Shown piece after piece: positions 46,401-55,225 of a DNA stretch of 64,000 bases. A model generated the notes under the pieces. The model had not been told where the DNA came from, searched no databases, and worked only from the letters and a program-made list of their open reading frames with translations. How positions within the stretch are numbered: the stretch's first letter is position 1; every line of letters begins with the position of its first letter. The DNA is from Apostichopus japonicus (Eukaryota > Echinodermata > Holothuroidea > Aspidochirotida > Stichopodidae): positions 17,139,810 to 17,203,809 of the forward strand of contig NC_092575.1 in NCBI RefSeq assembly GCF_037975245.1, in the 5' to 3' direction. The translations under genes and the position numbers were made by a program.

Positions 46401-48858
46401 AGTTTTCGGGGTTGTGTATTAAACGGATAGTACATTGGTAATCCGATATTTAAGCTCACAACCCGCATCATCTTGCATATCACCCTGTTTCCAAGTATTA
46501 AATTTGTTTCCATGATGCAGTTACATCCGTCCTGTCCATATCATTTTGTCTACAATAATCATCACGTGGTGAGATCACGGTATGACTGGCAACGTTAGAA
46601 ATGATCTCCGTAATATTGAACTCAACTTATCCCGTCCCACTTTCTACCCATTCAATCCCCACGCCCCTCTGCGTCCGCCCAAAGGGCATAATTTCCAATA
46701 CAATGATGAGCAAGAGGGTAATCCACGAAGTTGCATATCTGAACGCCAGCATAACATTGATTTCAAAGGAACAAATGTATTATTACCGTATCTATGCAAT
46801 CTGGCAATACCATTTTTTTGAAGGTGACATGACTACCTTCCTTTTTAAACGCTATACTGAACAAAACTAGGCTGGAAGTCCTGACTCCAGAATCATACTT
46901 TTAACAGTAATAAATCTATTGTGAAATTTTCCTCTTTTTCTTAACTTATTTTGGTCCATTTTATACTAAGTTTTATCACTAGGAAGATTACCACTCATTG
47001 TCAATCAAGGATATTCTAAAATTACATGAAAGTAATTATACATTATTATGAATAGTCCGACTTGCGAAGGTGAAACTCGTCACAAAACTGCGACTCTCCC
47101 ATTTCTATCTTCAACGCGTCGCGCGTGGCGCGTCGCGGGTGGCACCAAAGCCCACACCAAAGCCCGTCAGTTAGGCCAAAGTTTCACACATAACTGGACC
47201 AGGCCACGCACAATATTGAACTTTGTAGCCTAGTTGAATTAATCATATTCCAAGGCCTGACATAATAGTCAGGCTAGTGCAGTTTTAGCCATAGATCTAG
47301 GTTTGGTATAGGCTAGGTTTACGCTCCTCATTTTCACTTGGCATGTAACTAAGAACTGGTCATCGGTATGAAATATACATTTGACCATTAACCACGCATA
47401 CATATTGATAGTACTTGACAATTCCATGATATGTACATGTGAAGGTTCCATTTCATTCCATGTTTCCCCTTGGAGTTATAGGGGAACAATTAAATAACTT
47501 TGACCTCTGACAATTGGTTCCGTTGGTCTGCGAGACACAAGGGTTTACCCTGGAGTACCTTCCAACCAAGTTTGAAGAAATTCGGTCAGGGGGTTTAGGA
47601 GGAGTTTTGACACAAAATTAGGGGACACACGCAAGCGCACATTCACACGCGCGCACCCACCCCCACACTTCCTCACATTTCTGATGTGGGGTGAAGTACA
47701 ATGTCGCATATCCCTATGATATAAGATAATAATATTTATGTCCTCTATCCACTACTTCTTTAATTTGAGTCATTTCCGATTGTTTTCAGTTCACACCTGA
47801 CGAAGATTTTATCATTGACACTTTGCCTGGCCATCCCAACATTGTCTATGGTTGTGGTTTCTCTGGTAAGAGAATTTTCTCTCCTATCAATATCGATATT
47901 TCAACTATGATAAACCATTATGTCCAAGATATTATCTCGTATGCATGAACTCAGCTACGTTACAAGTTATAGACGAATGGGATATCAGCAGCAGTTTCAG
48001 AGCCCTGTTCCATATCTCAAGTCCACTAATGCTAAAACGACACTGGCAATAGTTCCCTTCGATAATTAAAGTGGTTATTGCATTATGAACGTCTAAGACA
48101 TTAATATCATATTTTGTCAACAATTGCTGTCTAGAACAACTTTCAAATTTGATTTCTTCCCATTTTGTTTGATGTGTGTATGTTATGTTATCCTTCGTTT
48201 ATGATTTACGATGATATGATGAATATGTGTACATTCGACTTAAACAATTGATTATATGATAAATTTGCTCGAATAAGTAAAATAAACCCATTTAATCAGG
48301 AACACAAAAAATTAAGTTTTTCTTGCAGGAAAATATTTTGACTTTTACTTCGTTAATGCTGAAGACTACTCAATATGCTATACATTTTTATATATGCATT
48401 GTATGTCATAAATGCCCCAAAAAGGTTGTGATGGTTAATAATTTAAGTATCATATCAATACAATTAAAGTCATTCATCTTACATGAATTTCGTAATGTAT
48501 CGTTTGTTCATAAAGTTTGCCATATGGTTTGCCTCTGTTGTTTCATTCCGGCTTTGAGGAAACAATATTTAATATTTAATCAAATAAATTTAATAATTTC
48601 ACACTCATGACACTTATATCACAATGCTAACAGTAGCAAATGTTAAATAATTAAAAGATCATATGAAGGATGTAAGTTATTATTTAATATTCTCATTCTT
48701 TTTTGTTTTTTTAACATGACCTGCTAGGTCATGGATTCAAAATGGCTCCAGTCACTGGGAGAGTCCTCGGAGAGATGGCTCTAGGAGAGAAGGTCTCGTA
48801 TGATGTTTCATCCTTAAGCATGAAGAGATTCCCAACTGTAATTGCTTCCAAATATTGA
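24543..48858 (+). CDS. PIPOX: Peroxisomal sarcosine/L-pipecolate oxidase-like flavoenzyme, copy 2 (complete, 8 coding exons; hosts a lectin gene in intron 6)
   Basis: Exons 24543-24638, 26193-26341, 26816-27032, 27766-27948, 29565-29723, 30962-31123, 47790-47865 and 48728-48858 have exactly the lengths and phases of copy 1 and give 390 codons plus stop. Conserved features: identical exon 1 with the FAD GGGIVG motif; GSSHGVGR; YNGLRK joined to ISVHHG, giving Lys and the His four residues on; IEKCMYS with the flavin-linking Cys; CGFSGHGFKMAP; C-terminus ASKY. No stop or frameshift was seen. Intron 6 is 16.7 kb against 1.9 kb in copy 1 and contains a C-type lectin gene on the other strand. Exons 7-8 could in principle belong to another copy, but their phases and position make copy 2 the simplest owner. 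Divergence from copy 1 outside exons 1, 4 and 8 is clear (for example EMVQDRYPG against ELHKRYPG), so this is an older duplicate. Confidence 0.88.
25311..25411 (+). repeat. 5'-truncated SINE family A insertion (only in first version)
   Basis: Only the tail part of the SINE (gcttcggtcagcttgcg, cgcgagttcctgcttgc, then (cata)n), flanked by acaagc on both sides (25305-25310, 25412-25417). The matching place at 49790-49795 has a single acaagc and no SINE. Confidence 0.9.
25693..25738. repeat. (AT)n microsatellite
   Basis: Pure TA dinucleotide run in PIPOX copy 2 intron 1; a shorter counterpart is at 50250-50281. Confidence 0.95.
26193..26341 (+). CDS. PIPOX: PIPOX-like copy 2, exon 2
   Basis: Begins FHLPTTRGSSHGVGR after acceptor gttcattag; ends phase 2 before gtaagt. 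This exon has no counterpart in copy 3. Confidence 0.92.
26395..26510 (+). mobile_element. Penelope-like element terminal fragment
   Basis: gcctgacgtttcgctcctag, caggatcttcttcaaaagct, aaatgacaagtatcag is the phrase found at termini of Penelope-like retroelements in many animals. No coding part here. In intron 2 of copy 2. Confidence 0.55.
26816..27032 (+). CDS. PIPOX: PIPOX-like copy 2, exon 3
   Basis: QTGMIVIDKPPFKELEAM onward to ADKALECLR; acceptor atatatag, donor gtatac. Confidence 0.92.
27766..27948 (+). CDS. PIPOX: PIPOX-like copy 2, exon 4
   Basis: MQIKKFGGQIND to GLNLPIR; acceptor ctatatag, donor gtaatt. One base differs in meaning from copy 3 (TVRTEK here, TVTTEK there). Confidence 0.92.
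28150..28495. mobile_element. Foldback element flanked by microsatellites (only in first version)
   Basis: A (ta)n(ga)n run at about 28161-28211 and a (ta)n run at 28443-28491 flank an inverted repeat centred near 28358. Inner arms run 28332-28358 and 28363-28391. Outer arms run 28268-28317 and 28399-28447 (start gttgatactagatgagac), with a small asymmetric interior loop. The copy 3 intron has none of this at the matching place near 55600. Confidence 0.85.
28560..29010. repeat. Local duplication with gtccaNacgtccagggg minisatellite
   Basis: A block containing gtgtgcacagaggtgtagca and the 15-16 base motif occurs at 28560-28680 and again at 28890-29010, with about 200 bases between carrying a hAT-like fragment. 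The second version of the segment has the block once (55755-55905). Confidence 0.8.
29565..29723 (+). CDS. PIPOX: PIPOX-like copy 2, exon 5
   Basis: VVKITLCYWTEK to YNGLRK; acceptor atttcag, donor gtaagg. Confidence 0.92.
30962..31123 (+). CDS. PIPOX: PIPOX-like copy 2, exon 6
   Basis: ISVHHGTGVDPDQRD to IEKCMYS; acceptor ttatgcag, donor gtgagt. Confidence 0.92.
31317..31685. mobile_element. Short hAT-like element (CAGTGGCGTAGGAA family) in intron 6
   Basis: Ends cagtgacgtaggaa and ttcctacgcccttg; perfect 8-bp duplication ctatacac at 31309-31316 and 31686-31693. Shared with 58477-58856 at the same site, so it predates the duplication. Confidence 0.9.
32229..32499. mobile_element. Short hAT-like element (GGCGCGTAGCCA family) in intron 6
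   Basis: Perfect 14-base ends CAGGCGCGTAGCCA and TGGCTACGCGCCTG, flanked by perfect duplication attgttaa (32221-32228, 32500-32507). 271 bases. Same insertion at 59399-59669. Confidence 0.92.
32690..35360 (+). repeat. Array of degenerate 300-400 bp units rich in AGGTCA half-sites
   Basis: After a (tg)n run at 32729-32768, a unit with aataactcccagtgccaagg, ggggaatattttcaaactta, aaggtcaccaaaggtcaa recurs about six times, near 32945, 33605, 33900, 34300, 34695 and 34992. Units of two slightly different types alternate. No coding frame persists. The whole array recurs at 59870-62540. Confidence 0.85.
36844..37065 (-). CDS. C-type lectin exon 3 (terminal)
   Basis: Acceptor tttttattgcag; PVWLGYNDR, EPNDAGGEDC, WNDVPC, YVCKISR then stop: the calcium-binding half of the domain. 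Confidence 0.9.
   Translation of the reverse strand, partial: PVWLGYNDRKNEGNFVDVKGFSPKFTFWDQAEPNDAGGEDCVVIWNSDKNHDNGSWNDVPCESQYAYVCKISR
36844..40790 (-). CDS. Secreted C-type lectin, nested antisense in PIPOX copy 2 intron 6
   Basis: Three exons on the minus strand: 40790-40665, 38584-38422 and 37065-36844. Exon 1 has a signal peptide (MKISVLLFVVLFVSQVCA), a basic stretch RRKRPK and CGTCPVGWTFW. Exon 2 has FFNSPKSTWIDAEANC and LVGHLATITSSKEN. Exon 3 has PVWLGYNDR, the calcium/mannose-type EPN motif, EDCVV, WND, the last Cys pair and stop. These are the marks of a single calcium-binding C-type lectin domain, about 169 residues in all. Exon 1 as written ends in phase 0 but exon 2 needs two bases. 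One G fewer in the run of five Gs (40680-40684) would restore the frame and the expected Cys-Tyr-Arg before FF. So this copy carries a single-base frameshift or a homopolymer sequence error. Likely role is carbohydrate recognition, for example in innate defence; the ligand is unknown. Confidence 0.82.
38063..38160. mobile_element. Truncated hAT-like element in lectin intron 2
   Basis: caggcgggtagcgag at the left and ttggctacgcgcctc at the right with only about 70 bases between; an internally deleted relative of 32229-32499. Confidence 0.65.
38422..38584 (-). CDS. C-type lectin exon 2
   Basis: Acceptor aatcctag; reads FFNSPKSTWIDAEANC to TIRSDT, donor gtatga; phase 0 out. A second acceptor (tttttcaacag) 12 bases downstream keeps the same frame. 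Confidence 0.8.
39665..39915 (-). mobile_element. Reversed, truncated hAT-like element (CAGTGGCGTAGGAA family) in lectin intron 1
   Basis: caagggcgtaggaacc start, gcggaagtatcattccgccc and tttggagcaccaaattgc match the reverse complement of 21480-21819. The other end is missing, and an unrelated stretch (39788-39838) interrupts it. Confidence 0.75.
40665..40790 (-). CDS. C-type lectin exon 1 (signal peptide; apparent +1 G)
   Basis: ATG at 40790, hydrophobic leader, then the first two Cys. Donor gtaaga. The frame shifts against exon 2 at the G5 run 40680-40684. Confidence 0.8.
41811..42250. mobile_element. TA-flanked foldback MITE with internal inverted tandem repeats
   Basis: tatggcaagccatgtgggac at the left and gtcccacatggcttgccata at the right are inverted repeats continuing about 40 bases (cgcataatatat). 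The right part holds several tandem copies of cgaattaatacg(c/t)g(t/g)ata. TA at both ends fits a Tc1/mariner-type target. 440 bases. Confidence 0.8.
42260..43110. other. Intronic stretch, no feature seen
   Basis: Part of PIPOX copy 2 intron 6; AT-rich and apparently unique, no supported exon or element. Confidence 0.4.
43119..43400 (-). pseudogene. Penelope-like/GIY-YIG retroelement C-terminal fragment
   Basis: Minus-strand frame reads SRHICHKSTIRLNKTSF, then PVSEHFNLPQHNIDCL, then KEFELILKVRSHCHGLN. This fits the C-terminal GIY-YIG-type nuclease part of Penelope-like elements (pattern R.H..I.., PV.EHFN..H, E..LI.K, GLN). The catalytic start of the domain upstream (to about 43607) is degraded. 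A dead fragment in intron 6. Confidence 0.6.
43620..45650. other. Intronic stretch, no feature seen
   Basis: Low-complexity AT-rich sequence without supported exons. A C-rich patch lies near 45090-45120. Confidence 0.4.
45663..46040. mobile_element. hAT-like element (CAGGGGTGGGCAACCT ends)
   Basis: caggggtgggcaacct at the left and aggttgcccacccatg at the right; flanks cgttatag and ccttatag match 7 of 8. Interior begins acggcccgcgggccac, a palindromic start common in animal hAT elements. 378 bases, no transposase. Confidence 0.8.
46041..47780. other. Intronic stretch before PIPOX copy 2 exon 7
   Basis: Contains a dispersed-repeat phrase (accaagtttgaagaaattcg, aggagttttgacacaaa) followed by an ac/gc-rich run at about 47570-47670. 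No exon seen before 47790. Confidence 0.4.
47790..47865 (+). CDS. PIPOX: PIPOX-like copy 2, exon 7
   Basis: FTPDEDFIIDTLPGHPN and on to CGFS; acceptor tgttttcag, donor gtaaga. Assigned to copy 2 by position. Confidence 0.88.
48728..48858 (+). CDS. PIPOX: PIPOX-like copy 2, exon 8 (terminal)
   Basis: GHGFKMAPVTGRVLGEMALG, ending ...TVIASKY and TGA; acceptor acctgctag. Almost identical to exon 8 of copy 1 at DNA level, unlike the flanking introns. Confidence 0.88.
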
Positions 48859-48967
48859 GAAGAACCTGTACGAATCATCAATCATTACTAAAGGTGGTAA
48901 TGAGATTAGAAAAGATGACCACCTGGGTTTGATGACATCATGGGCCATGGCAGACTTTACTTTCATG

Positions 48968-49275
48968 TAATAATAATAATAATAATAATAAGAAGAAGAA
49001 GAAGATGAATTTGTAAAGCGCTTTTATCCAGTTAAAAACAACTGCTCAGTAGCGCTGCAGGAGCAAAGTACCCAAAATGGACACAACAGTTATTAAACAA
49101 ATGGATACGCATTCATGAATAAGAACGTCTTGAGTTCTTTCTGGAAAGTCGACAGATGCTGGATTGTTTTCAGATGTAAAGGGAGACTGTTCCAGAGCTG
49201 TGGAGCTGATCTAGCAAAGCAACGTTCCCCATAGGTGGAAGTGCGAACAGTAGGAATGTGTTTTTGTCTCTTCAA
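48968..49275 (-). mobile_element. 3' end of a CR1/L2-type LINE
   Basis: Minus-strand frame 49275-49093 reads RTSTYGERCFARSAPQLWNS then LPLHLKTIQHLSTFQKELKT, the usual C-terminal tail of CR1/L2-like ORF2. It is followed by a 3' UTR with gcgctttacaaat and a (ctt)n(att)n terminal microsatellite at 49003-48970. 5'-truncated. Confidence 0.8.
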
Positions 49276-49565
49276 TACGAGCTTCTTATATTATGCTAAA
49301 TACATTTTAATAACAGATTGATCAGTGATCCTTAGTATGTACACCTTGGTTGTTTAAAACTGTATTCTGGATACATGATAGTCTTAATTATCACATTGAT
49401 GTATAGTATAAACAAATCCACTTCAAATACACGTTTATATACGTGTGAGATTTAAAAAAAATGAGTTTGTTTCGTTGACATTGCATTGATTCAATATCGA
49501 AGTAGATTTGAAATGTTACCAGCACTTTTTACTGAAACTGGAATGTACATGATTCAAAATATATA
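49276..49565. other. Junction region before second version of the duplication
   Basis: AT-rich unique-looking sequence between exon 8 of copy 2 with its LINE tail and the start of homology to 25085. Exon 1 of PIPOX is not present here. Confidence 0.5.
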
Positions 49566-50247
49566 GCCTTACTGTACTGTCTGGCCGGATTGCCTGTCGC
49601 GACAAAACGTAATAAACTGCGATGTGCTGGTACACGCTATGCAGTGACACAATATACTCTGCTTTATATATTTTACTATACAGTTTGTCAACAAAACTCA
49701 TTTGAAAGAGAGTATAGCTGTTAGTGTTACAGCAACGGGTTCTTGATGATCATAAACTGTAAATTATCTCTTTCTCCTCATATCCTGACACAAGCTGGGC
49801 TTTAACGAAATTTACAGTTGCCGTATCATAATCTAACGGAAAAAGATGAAAGGTGTAGTTAGCGTATTGTATTTAATTTGTTCATGGTGAATCTGCACTT
49901 TATGAATGTATAAGCGTAGCTTTTTTCAGATTTTCTATGTTTTTTTTCTTTCTTTGACATTGGTATTATCCATTATTGTAAATGTAATTGTAAAAAAGAA
50001 AAAAAAGTGAAATAAACGAAACGAAACGAAATAACTGATTAAGTTATGACCAATACTTGTATTTTTTCCGTATTTCAACTGCTAAAGTCAGTACAAAAGC
50101 TTTTAAATCTGTAACACTCCTTTCAGATAAAATCAATGTATACGTGTATTCAATGCCTAATTGTTAATACTATGCATAACAGAGGATATTTTACTTACAT
50201 AGACAAGTTTATGAAACGATGGTTTCCTGCAATCTACTGCTACAACA

Positions 50248-50285
<38 letters not shown>

Positions 50286-50518
50286 TAGCTTTAATATTTC
50301 TTGCGTTGTACATTTGTTAATTCTCCATTGAAGTTACTATTGAAATATTGCCACAAATGACAGGCCGAATTCAGTTCGTTAGTGGTTAAAATTGGGGAAA
50401 TGATACAACCAAATGAAGTACGTGAAGGTAGAAATCAGTGATGGGAGCTGGTTTTGGCAGGTGGGAGGGGGATATCATACTTTTGCCGACTAATTTAAAT
50501 TGTGGTATGAACCTTTAA

Positions 50519-50853
50519 AGGGAGTGAAGACTCGCGCACAAAGAAACGTCTGATGCCGATAATCTGGCCTAGTTTCGAATGAGGTGTAACGGAAGTGTTA
50601 GACGCCACTATCGATCACAGAAAATACACACACAGCTTGCTACCGTCCGTAGTTAGACACTAATGTACAGTCAATACATCCAGCTACGGTCAATACCCAC
50701 AACACAGTGTACATAGCGGCGATGGACATCTCAGGTCTAGATAAAAGATAACAAGGTATCACGTTTCATTACTGTCTGCATTTTGAAACGGCAACGGAAA
50801 TTTAACTTTTTTTCAGAAGGCGGCACGTGGTTTGGGGCGAGTCTTCAATGCCT
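50519..50853 (+). mobile_element. TTAA-targeting MITE (only in second version)
   Basis: ttaa at 50515-50518 and 50854-50857 bracket inverted ends agggagtgaagactcgc and gcgagtcttcaatgcct. The first version at 25972 has one uninterrupted cctttaaagggccag. The TTAA target fits piggyBac- or Kolobok-type elements. 335 bases, non-coding. Confidence 0.88.
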
Positions 50854-51178
50854 TTAAAGTGCCAGAGGCGAATCCAGGTTTTTGCTTTATTAAGTAGTAC
50901 GTGGATAAAGCCGATTGCCATCATGGCATGTAAATCCAACCAATGGCAAGCTTCTTCAGGCATCCTCTCAACTGCTTCCCAATTCTTTCCATCTTTCTTT
51001 CTTTCTTTGGGGTTTTGGTTTTGCCATTGCAATGGCGGCCAATATAACAGAAAATACACTTGATGTCACTGTTAAAGGTCAGTGGAAGTGTAGACTTGAC
51101 TTTGAAGATTCTGATTCCTTCTGATTAGTATTGAAAATCCAACCACCAGACTGACTTTTAGTCGATGCAGTGTGAAAA

Positions 51179-53216
51179 TTAGACAGATTTACTATTTACG
51201 TAATCTTTTTGGTCCGCCTCCATGCGCAACCTAATGTCTCTGTGCACGAGGGGGACGACAGCCTCGGCCCTCCAGACGTCCCCATCGAAAACTAGGCGGC
51301 ATCTGCTGTTCCAGATGTGTCTCCTGATGATAGCGGCAAACAACAACAGCAGATCCCTAACCCAGGTTGGGCACACAGGGGGCATCAAACCATCCAGAAC
51401 AAAATAACTACTAATGGCCCACTGTGTGCAACCAATAACACCAATAACGAAGGCGTGAAACCATCATTCCCACACCAACCGGACAAAGGGACACTCCAGC
51501 AAAAGGTGTTGCATAGTCTCGATGGCTTTACAGCCCACACGGGGACAAATCCCATCACCTAATCGCCACCTGACTAGGCGAAAATGGTTAGTGATGAGGA
51601 CCCCATGTGCAATCCTCCTCGCCAAGTCCCGGAGACGGCTATCTAGTGACTTACAACACACAGAACGCCACACATCTGGAGAGATGGCAGTTTGGCAAGC
51701 CGACGGGCACACAGGCGCGAGCATTGAACATAACACAGAGGGGGCCACGTTCAGCAGAACATCTGGCCCACCCTCCCCTTTGATTCTACGAAGTGAGTCA
51801 CCAATCTGAGTATACACCCCCGAAGGGCGTGTCGCCTTTGGCCGGTTATTGGAAAAGGATCCGGGCCAGTGGTGGCGAAAAAGAAACCCACCCCAGAACC
51901 TAACAAAAAAAAGGCAAAGGGAAACGAGTGATTCTCAAATGCAACGAAAAAACCTTTCAAAAGGAGAAATCGCAGTTTAGATGGTAGGTGGACCAAACCA
52001 TGCCCACCGCTCAAGGGGGTCTTTTAATGAACGGTCCTTTTGACAAGGTTTGGTTTGCGCTTTCCCAAAATGAAATAAAAAATGATCCTCTCCAATCGCA
52101 CCAAGGCATGATCCGGTGCAGCGATCACCGTACCAGGATACCAAAGGAGAGGAACAATAATACGATTGACAACTGGAACCTTCCCAGGGAGGGAGAGCCA
52201 TCTCCGACTGAATGTGTCGAGCCTTGCCTCCACCTGAACAGCCTTTTCGGCCTAAGCGGTGGCCTCCGGGGCACCATAACCTAGCCAGATGCCATTTACC
52301 CTGATCATGACATCTGACCAAGTAGCATCGAACGGGAGGGATTGGCCGCGCCAACCTCCTAAACTCAGCCCTTTGGTCTTGGACTTGTTAAGTCTGGCAC
52401 CAGTAGCCTCTTGAAAGGTGGCCAAAACCTTCGATAAAGGCTTGAAGGAGGCGATGTCCGACACAATACAAGTGACGTCATCGGCATATTGCACGCATTT
52501 AACTCTAGCCCCAACCGGTACATTGAAGGGTCGAAAACCCAAGCATCTGTCCAGCGAGGTACTGAGCGTTTCGCTGAAGAGAACATACAACAACGGGGAG
52601 AGGGGACAACCCTGACGGACTCACCATCGAACCGGGAAGGGACCAGAAGTAAATTCGTTAACAGTGACCATGCTCGTGACGTCCTTATATAGTAACGAGA
52701 CCAAACGAATAAACACTGAGTTCAATCCAAAGGACTCTAAGGATCTGAACAGAAAGTCGTGATCTACCATGTCAAAGGCCCTCTCCTGGTCCAAGGAGAC
52801 CAGTGCACATGGCAAATCACGAACTTTAACAAACTCGATCAAGTCTCTCATCAACCAGAGGTTATGTTGAATACACTTGCCTCGCACAACACAAGTCTGG
52901 AGAGGACCTACAAATCCGGCATCACATCCGCTAAGCGATTTCCTAATGCTTTGGCCAGGATTTTGTAGTCCACGTTTAACAGCGTTATTGGACGCCTTTT
53001 AGGGTTCAAAGGGTCTCCCGAATTTGGGAGGAGAACAATATTTCCAACCCGCTGTGTTTGGCTTATGTAAAAAGCGGTAGCGAACACGTCTCTCAAGTCC
53101 CCTCTGAGAACCTCCCAGAAGGTCCTATAGAACTCAGCAGGGAGGCCATCGGGACCGGGGGACTTTTCCTTCTTCATCGCTTCTACCGCTGTCTAGAGCT
53201 CACCAACGGAGAGATT
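51179..53216 (-). pseudogene. Decayed LINE (Tx1/L1-like) reverse transcriptase and C-terminal zinc-finger region
   Basis: Read on the minus strand: SPGPDGLPAEFY (RT start), RRPITLLNVDYKILAKALGN, LVSLDQERAFDMVDHDFL, RQGCPLSPLLYVLF, YADDVTC (catalytic YADD), then LLLECPFVRLVWE of the C-terminal zf-RVT region and a tail to 51182. The frame changes at least twice (53177-52908, 52887-52024 and 51817-51182 use three frames). A TGA stands just before the RQGCPLSP motif, so it is not functional. The N-terminal endonuclease is missing. No clear poly-A was found at the low-coordinate end. The RPI.LLN.DYKILAKAL phrase favours the Tx1/L1 side of LINE diversity. Confidence 0.85.
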
Positions 53217-54094
53217 CGAACCCAAGCTATCGTTTTTAATCTGGGGGGGGGGGGGGGGCTTGTCTATACCAGACAACAAGTCTTCCTGGAGATCCTCGCT
53301 TACAGCAGCCCTGGAGTACAGGTTCGAAAAGAACGACCTAAATACCTCAGATGACTAGTGACCTGACTTAGCGTGTGTTGTTCACAGAATTGGCGTTGTG
53401 TTTATGAAGGGTGCACAATCATACAAAATCTCCCAATGAGTCGGTATTCACATCTGGTCGGTTTTCCCTCAAGTTACCCTTTATATAGTTGACTCAATGT
53501 AATCAGTCTTACATGACACTCGTAACTCCCATATAATAACGGGCTTTGCGACAGTGTCTATCCACGGTCGATCACACCTCAAAGTTCCCCAATCAGTCCT
53601 AAGTGGCTACCTGAGCCAAAGGGACACAATTAGAATTCCAGCCATAACATATAGTCAGGGTGCTAGCCCAGTTTCATTTTCACGTTTGAGGACGGAAGGT
53701 TTGATGGTCCCGATCAGTAAAGGGCACAGGGGTCTGGGGAATGAATATATATGAAATTTCCTTTTTTTCCAGGCGGCCATCTTGGATTCTGGCCGCCATA
53801 TTGGAAGTGGTTGGCCCAAGCAACATGCTATGACCATCATCTGTTTCAGTGAGCGCGGAAACACCTGAATTGACCCCTCATTTGTTCATCTCCGATTTTT
53901 AAAGCCAGATATATGACATTTCCTTTTTTTCTGGCGGCCATCTTGGATTTTGGCCGCCATCTGGAAAATCGGAGCCGATCAAGTGGGTTCCACGGATCAA
54001 ATAAATAGATAGGTCGAAAATAAACTCCATGCCAAATTTGGTACTTTTGTCGGGCCGGTAACGTTAATCCTGAAAATTGTTGCTAAGCCACCTG
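53217..54094. repeat. Right part of replacement block, with tandem ggcggccatcttgga repeat
   Basis: A G-run at 53243-53259, then two copies of a phrase with tttcctttttttc, ggcggccatcttggatt, tggccgccat at about 53755-53805 and 53920-53965. No gene seen. Confidence 0.55.
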
Positions 54095-54282
54095 ACTAGA
54101 GAAAGACTTGAATCTTCGATCATTGGTGGAAATTGATAAATTGATGCATATATGTTAGTGGTATATGGTAATGAAAGGAAACCAAAATGTCACTTGACAT
54201 TCCTTTATTCGCAAATTTGCAGAACACCCGTCAAGAAACAATTGTTAAACATTTAATATTCTTTTTCTCTTTTCATTTATAG

Positions 54283-54499
54283 ACAAACAGGAATGATAGT
54301 CATCGACAAACCGCCATTTAAGGAGCTGGAGGCAATGAAAGCAAACAATAAGGCTTTAGGGGTGGAGTGCGAGATCTTGAGTCCGGAGGTGGTCCAAGAC
54401 AGATATCCAGGCCTCGTGAAGATATCCAGAAATCATAAAGCACTTTTGGAGACAAATGCTGGATTTCTAAGAGCTGACAAAGCTCTGGAATGTCTAAGG
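54283..54499 (+). pseudogene. PIPOX: PIPOX-like copy 3, exon 3
   Basis: QTGMIVIDKPPF to ADKALECLR; intact splice sites (cattatag... atttatag/, gtatac). Confidence 0.85.
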
Positions 54500-55225
54500 G
54501 TATACTGAAACTCATTTACATATTAATGGTTCTTTACCGAATAATTTAGGGATTGCATCTGCAAGTTGGCAGCAACTCAGAGTTTTTATGAATTTTGTTA
54601 TCATAAAAAATGATTGGCAATTGCAATGTATTTGTTTACAAGAATTGCTATATATATGTTGGTTTGTGCTGGTGCCGATCCCCACGCTAAATAATCACAG
54701 AAAACGATGTAATCTGCTTTTTTTAAGGGGGGTAACTATTTTGAAAGAGTTTAATTTATTCTACAACTTCCCCACACAATATACGATATTCCAGTAATAC
54801 CAAAAATAAAAGTAACAAACAATAATAATGAATATATCGCACTATATACTTCTTCTTTACCTTTTTATTGAGATTTTGACCATTTTGAATAGCATTTCCT
54901 ATGCAATACCACATGAATGCAAAACCACATGAATTATGCAATAAGTACACATTACGTAACGCGGTACAAGAAACAATTAATGGTTGATATGATATATATG
55001 TTAGAGGGCTTTCATCTCCGAGAATTGTTTAAAATTTGTGTGAAATTTTCATAACATAATGTCACTGGTTGAGATTGAATGATATAAACTCTATGCCATT
55101 CTGGTTTTCATCTTGTTATAATAACATTTAAGTGCTTCGATTTAAATAACTGTTAGCCTCTGGCTGATTGCACTGTGCTATTGTTATTAACAAAGCATAT
55201 ACATTATGTGCTACCCTCTATATAG

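Larger units (their letters stand above)
51034..54094. other. Replacement block that removes PIPOX exon 2 from copy 3
   Basis: Homology to the first version stops at about 51033 (matching 26157, about 35 bases before exon 2) and resumes at about 54095 (matching 26632). The 0.47 kb containing exon 2 is absent, and 3.06 kb of other DNA is present: the LINE at 51179-53216, then 53.2-54.1 kb with a poly-G run and two copies of a ggcggccatcttggatt-containing repeat. Confidence 0.85.

Noticed and set aside
49276-49565. Search for PIPOX exon 1 of copy 3
   Set aside because: No match to the ATG exon or its acceptor; homology to copy 2 starts only at 25085, well downstream of exon 1.
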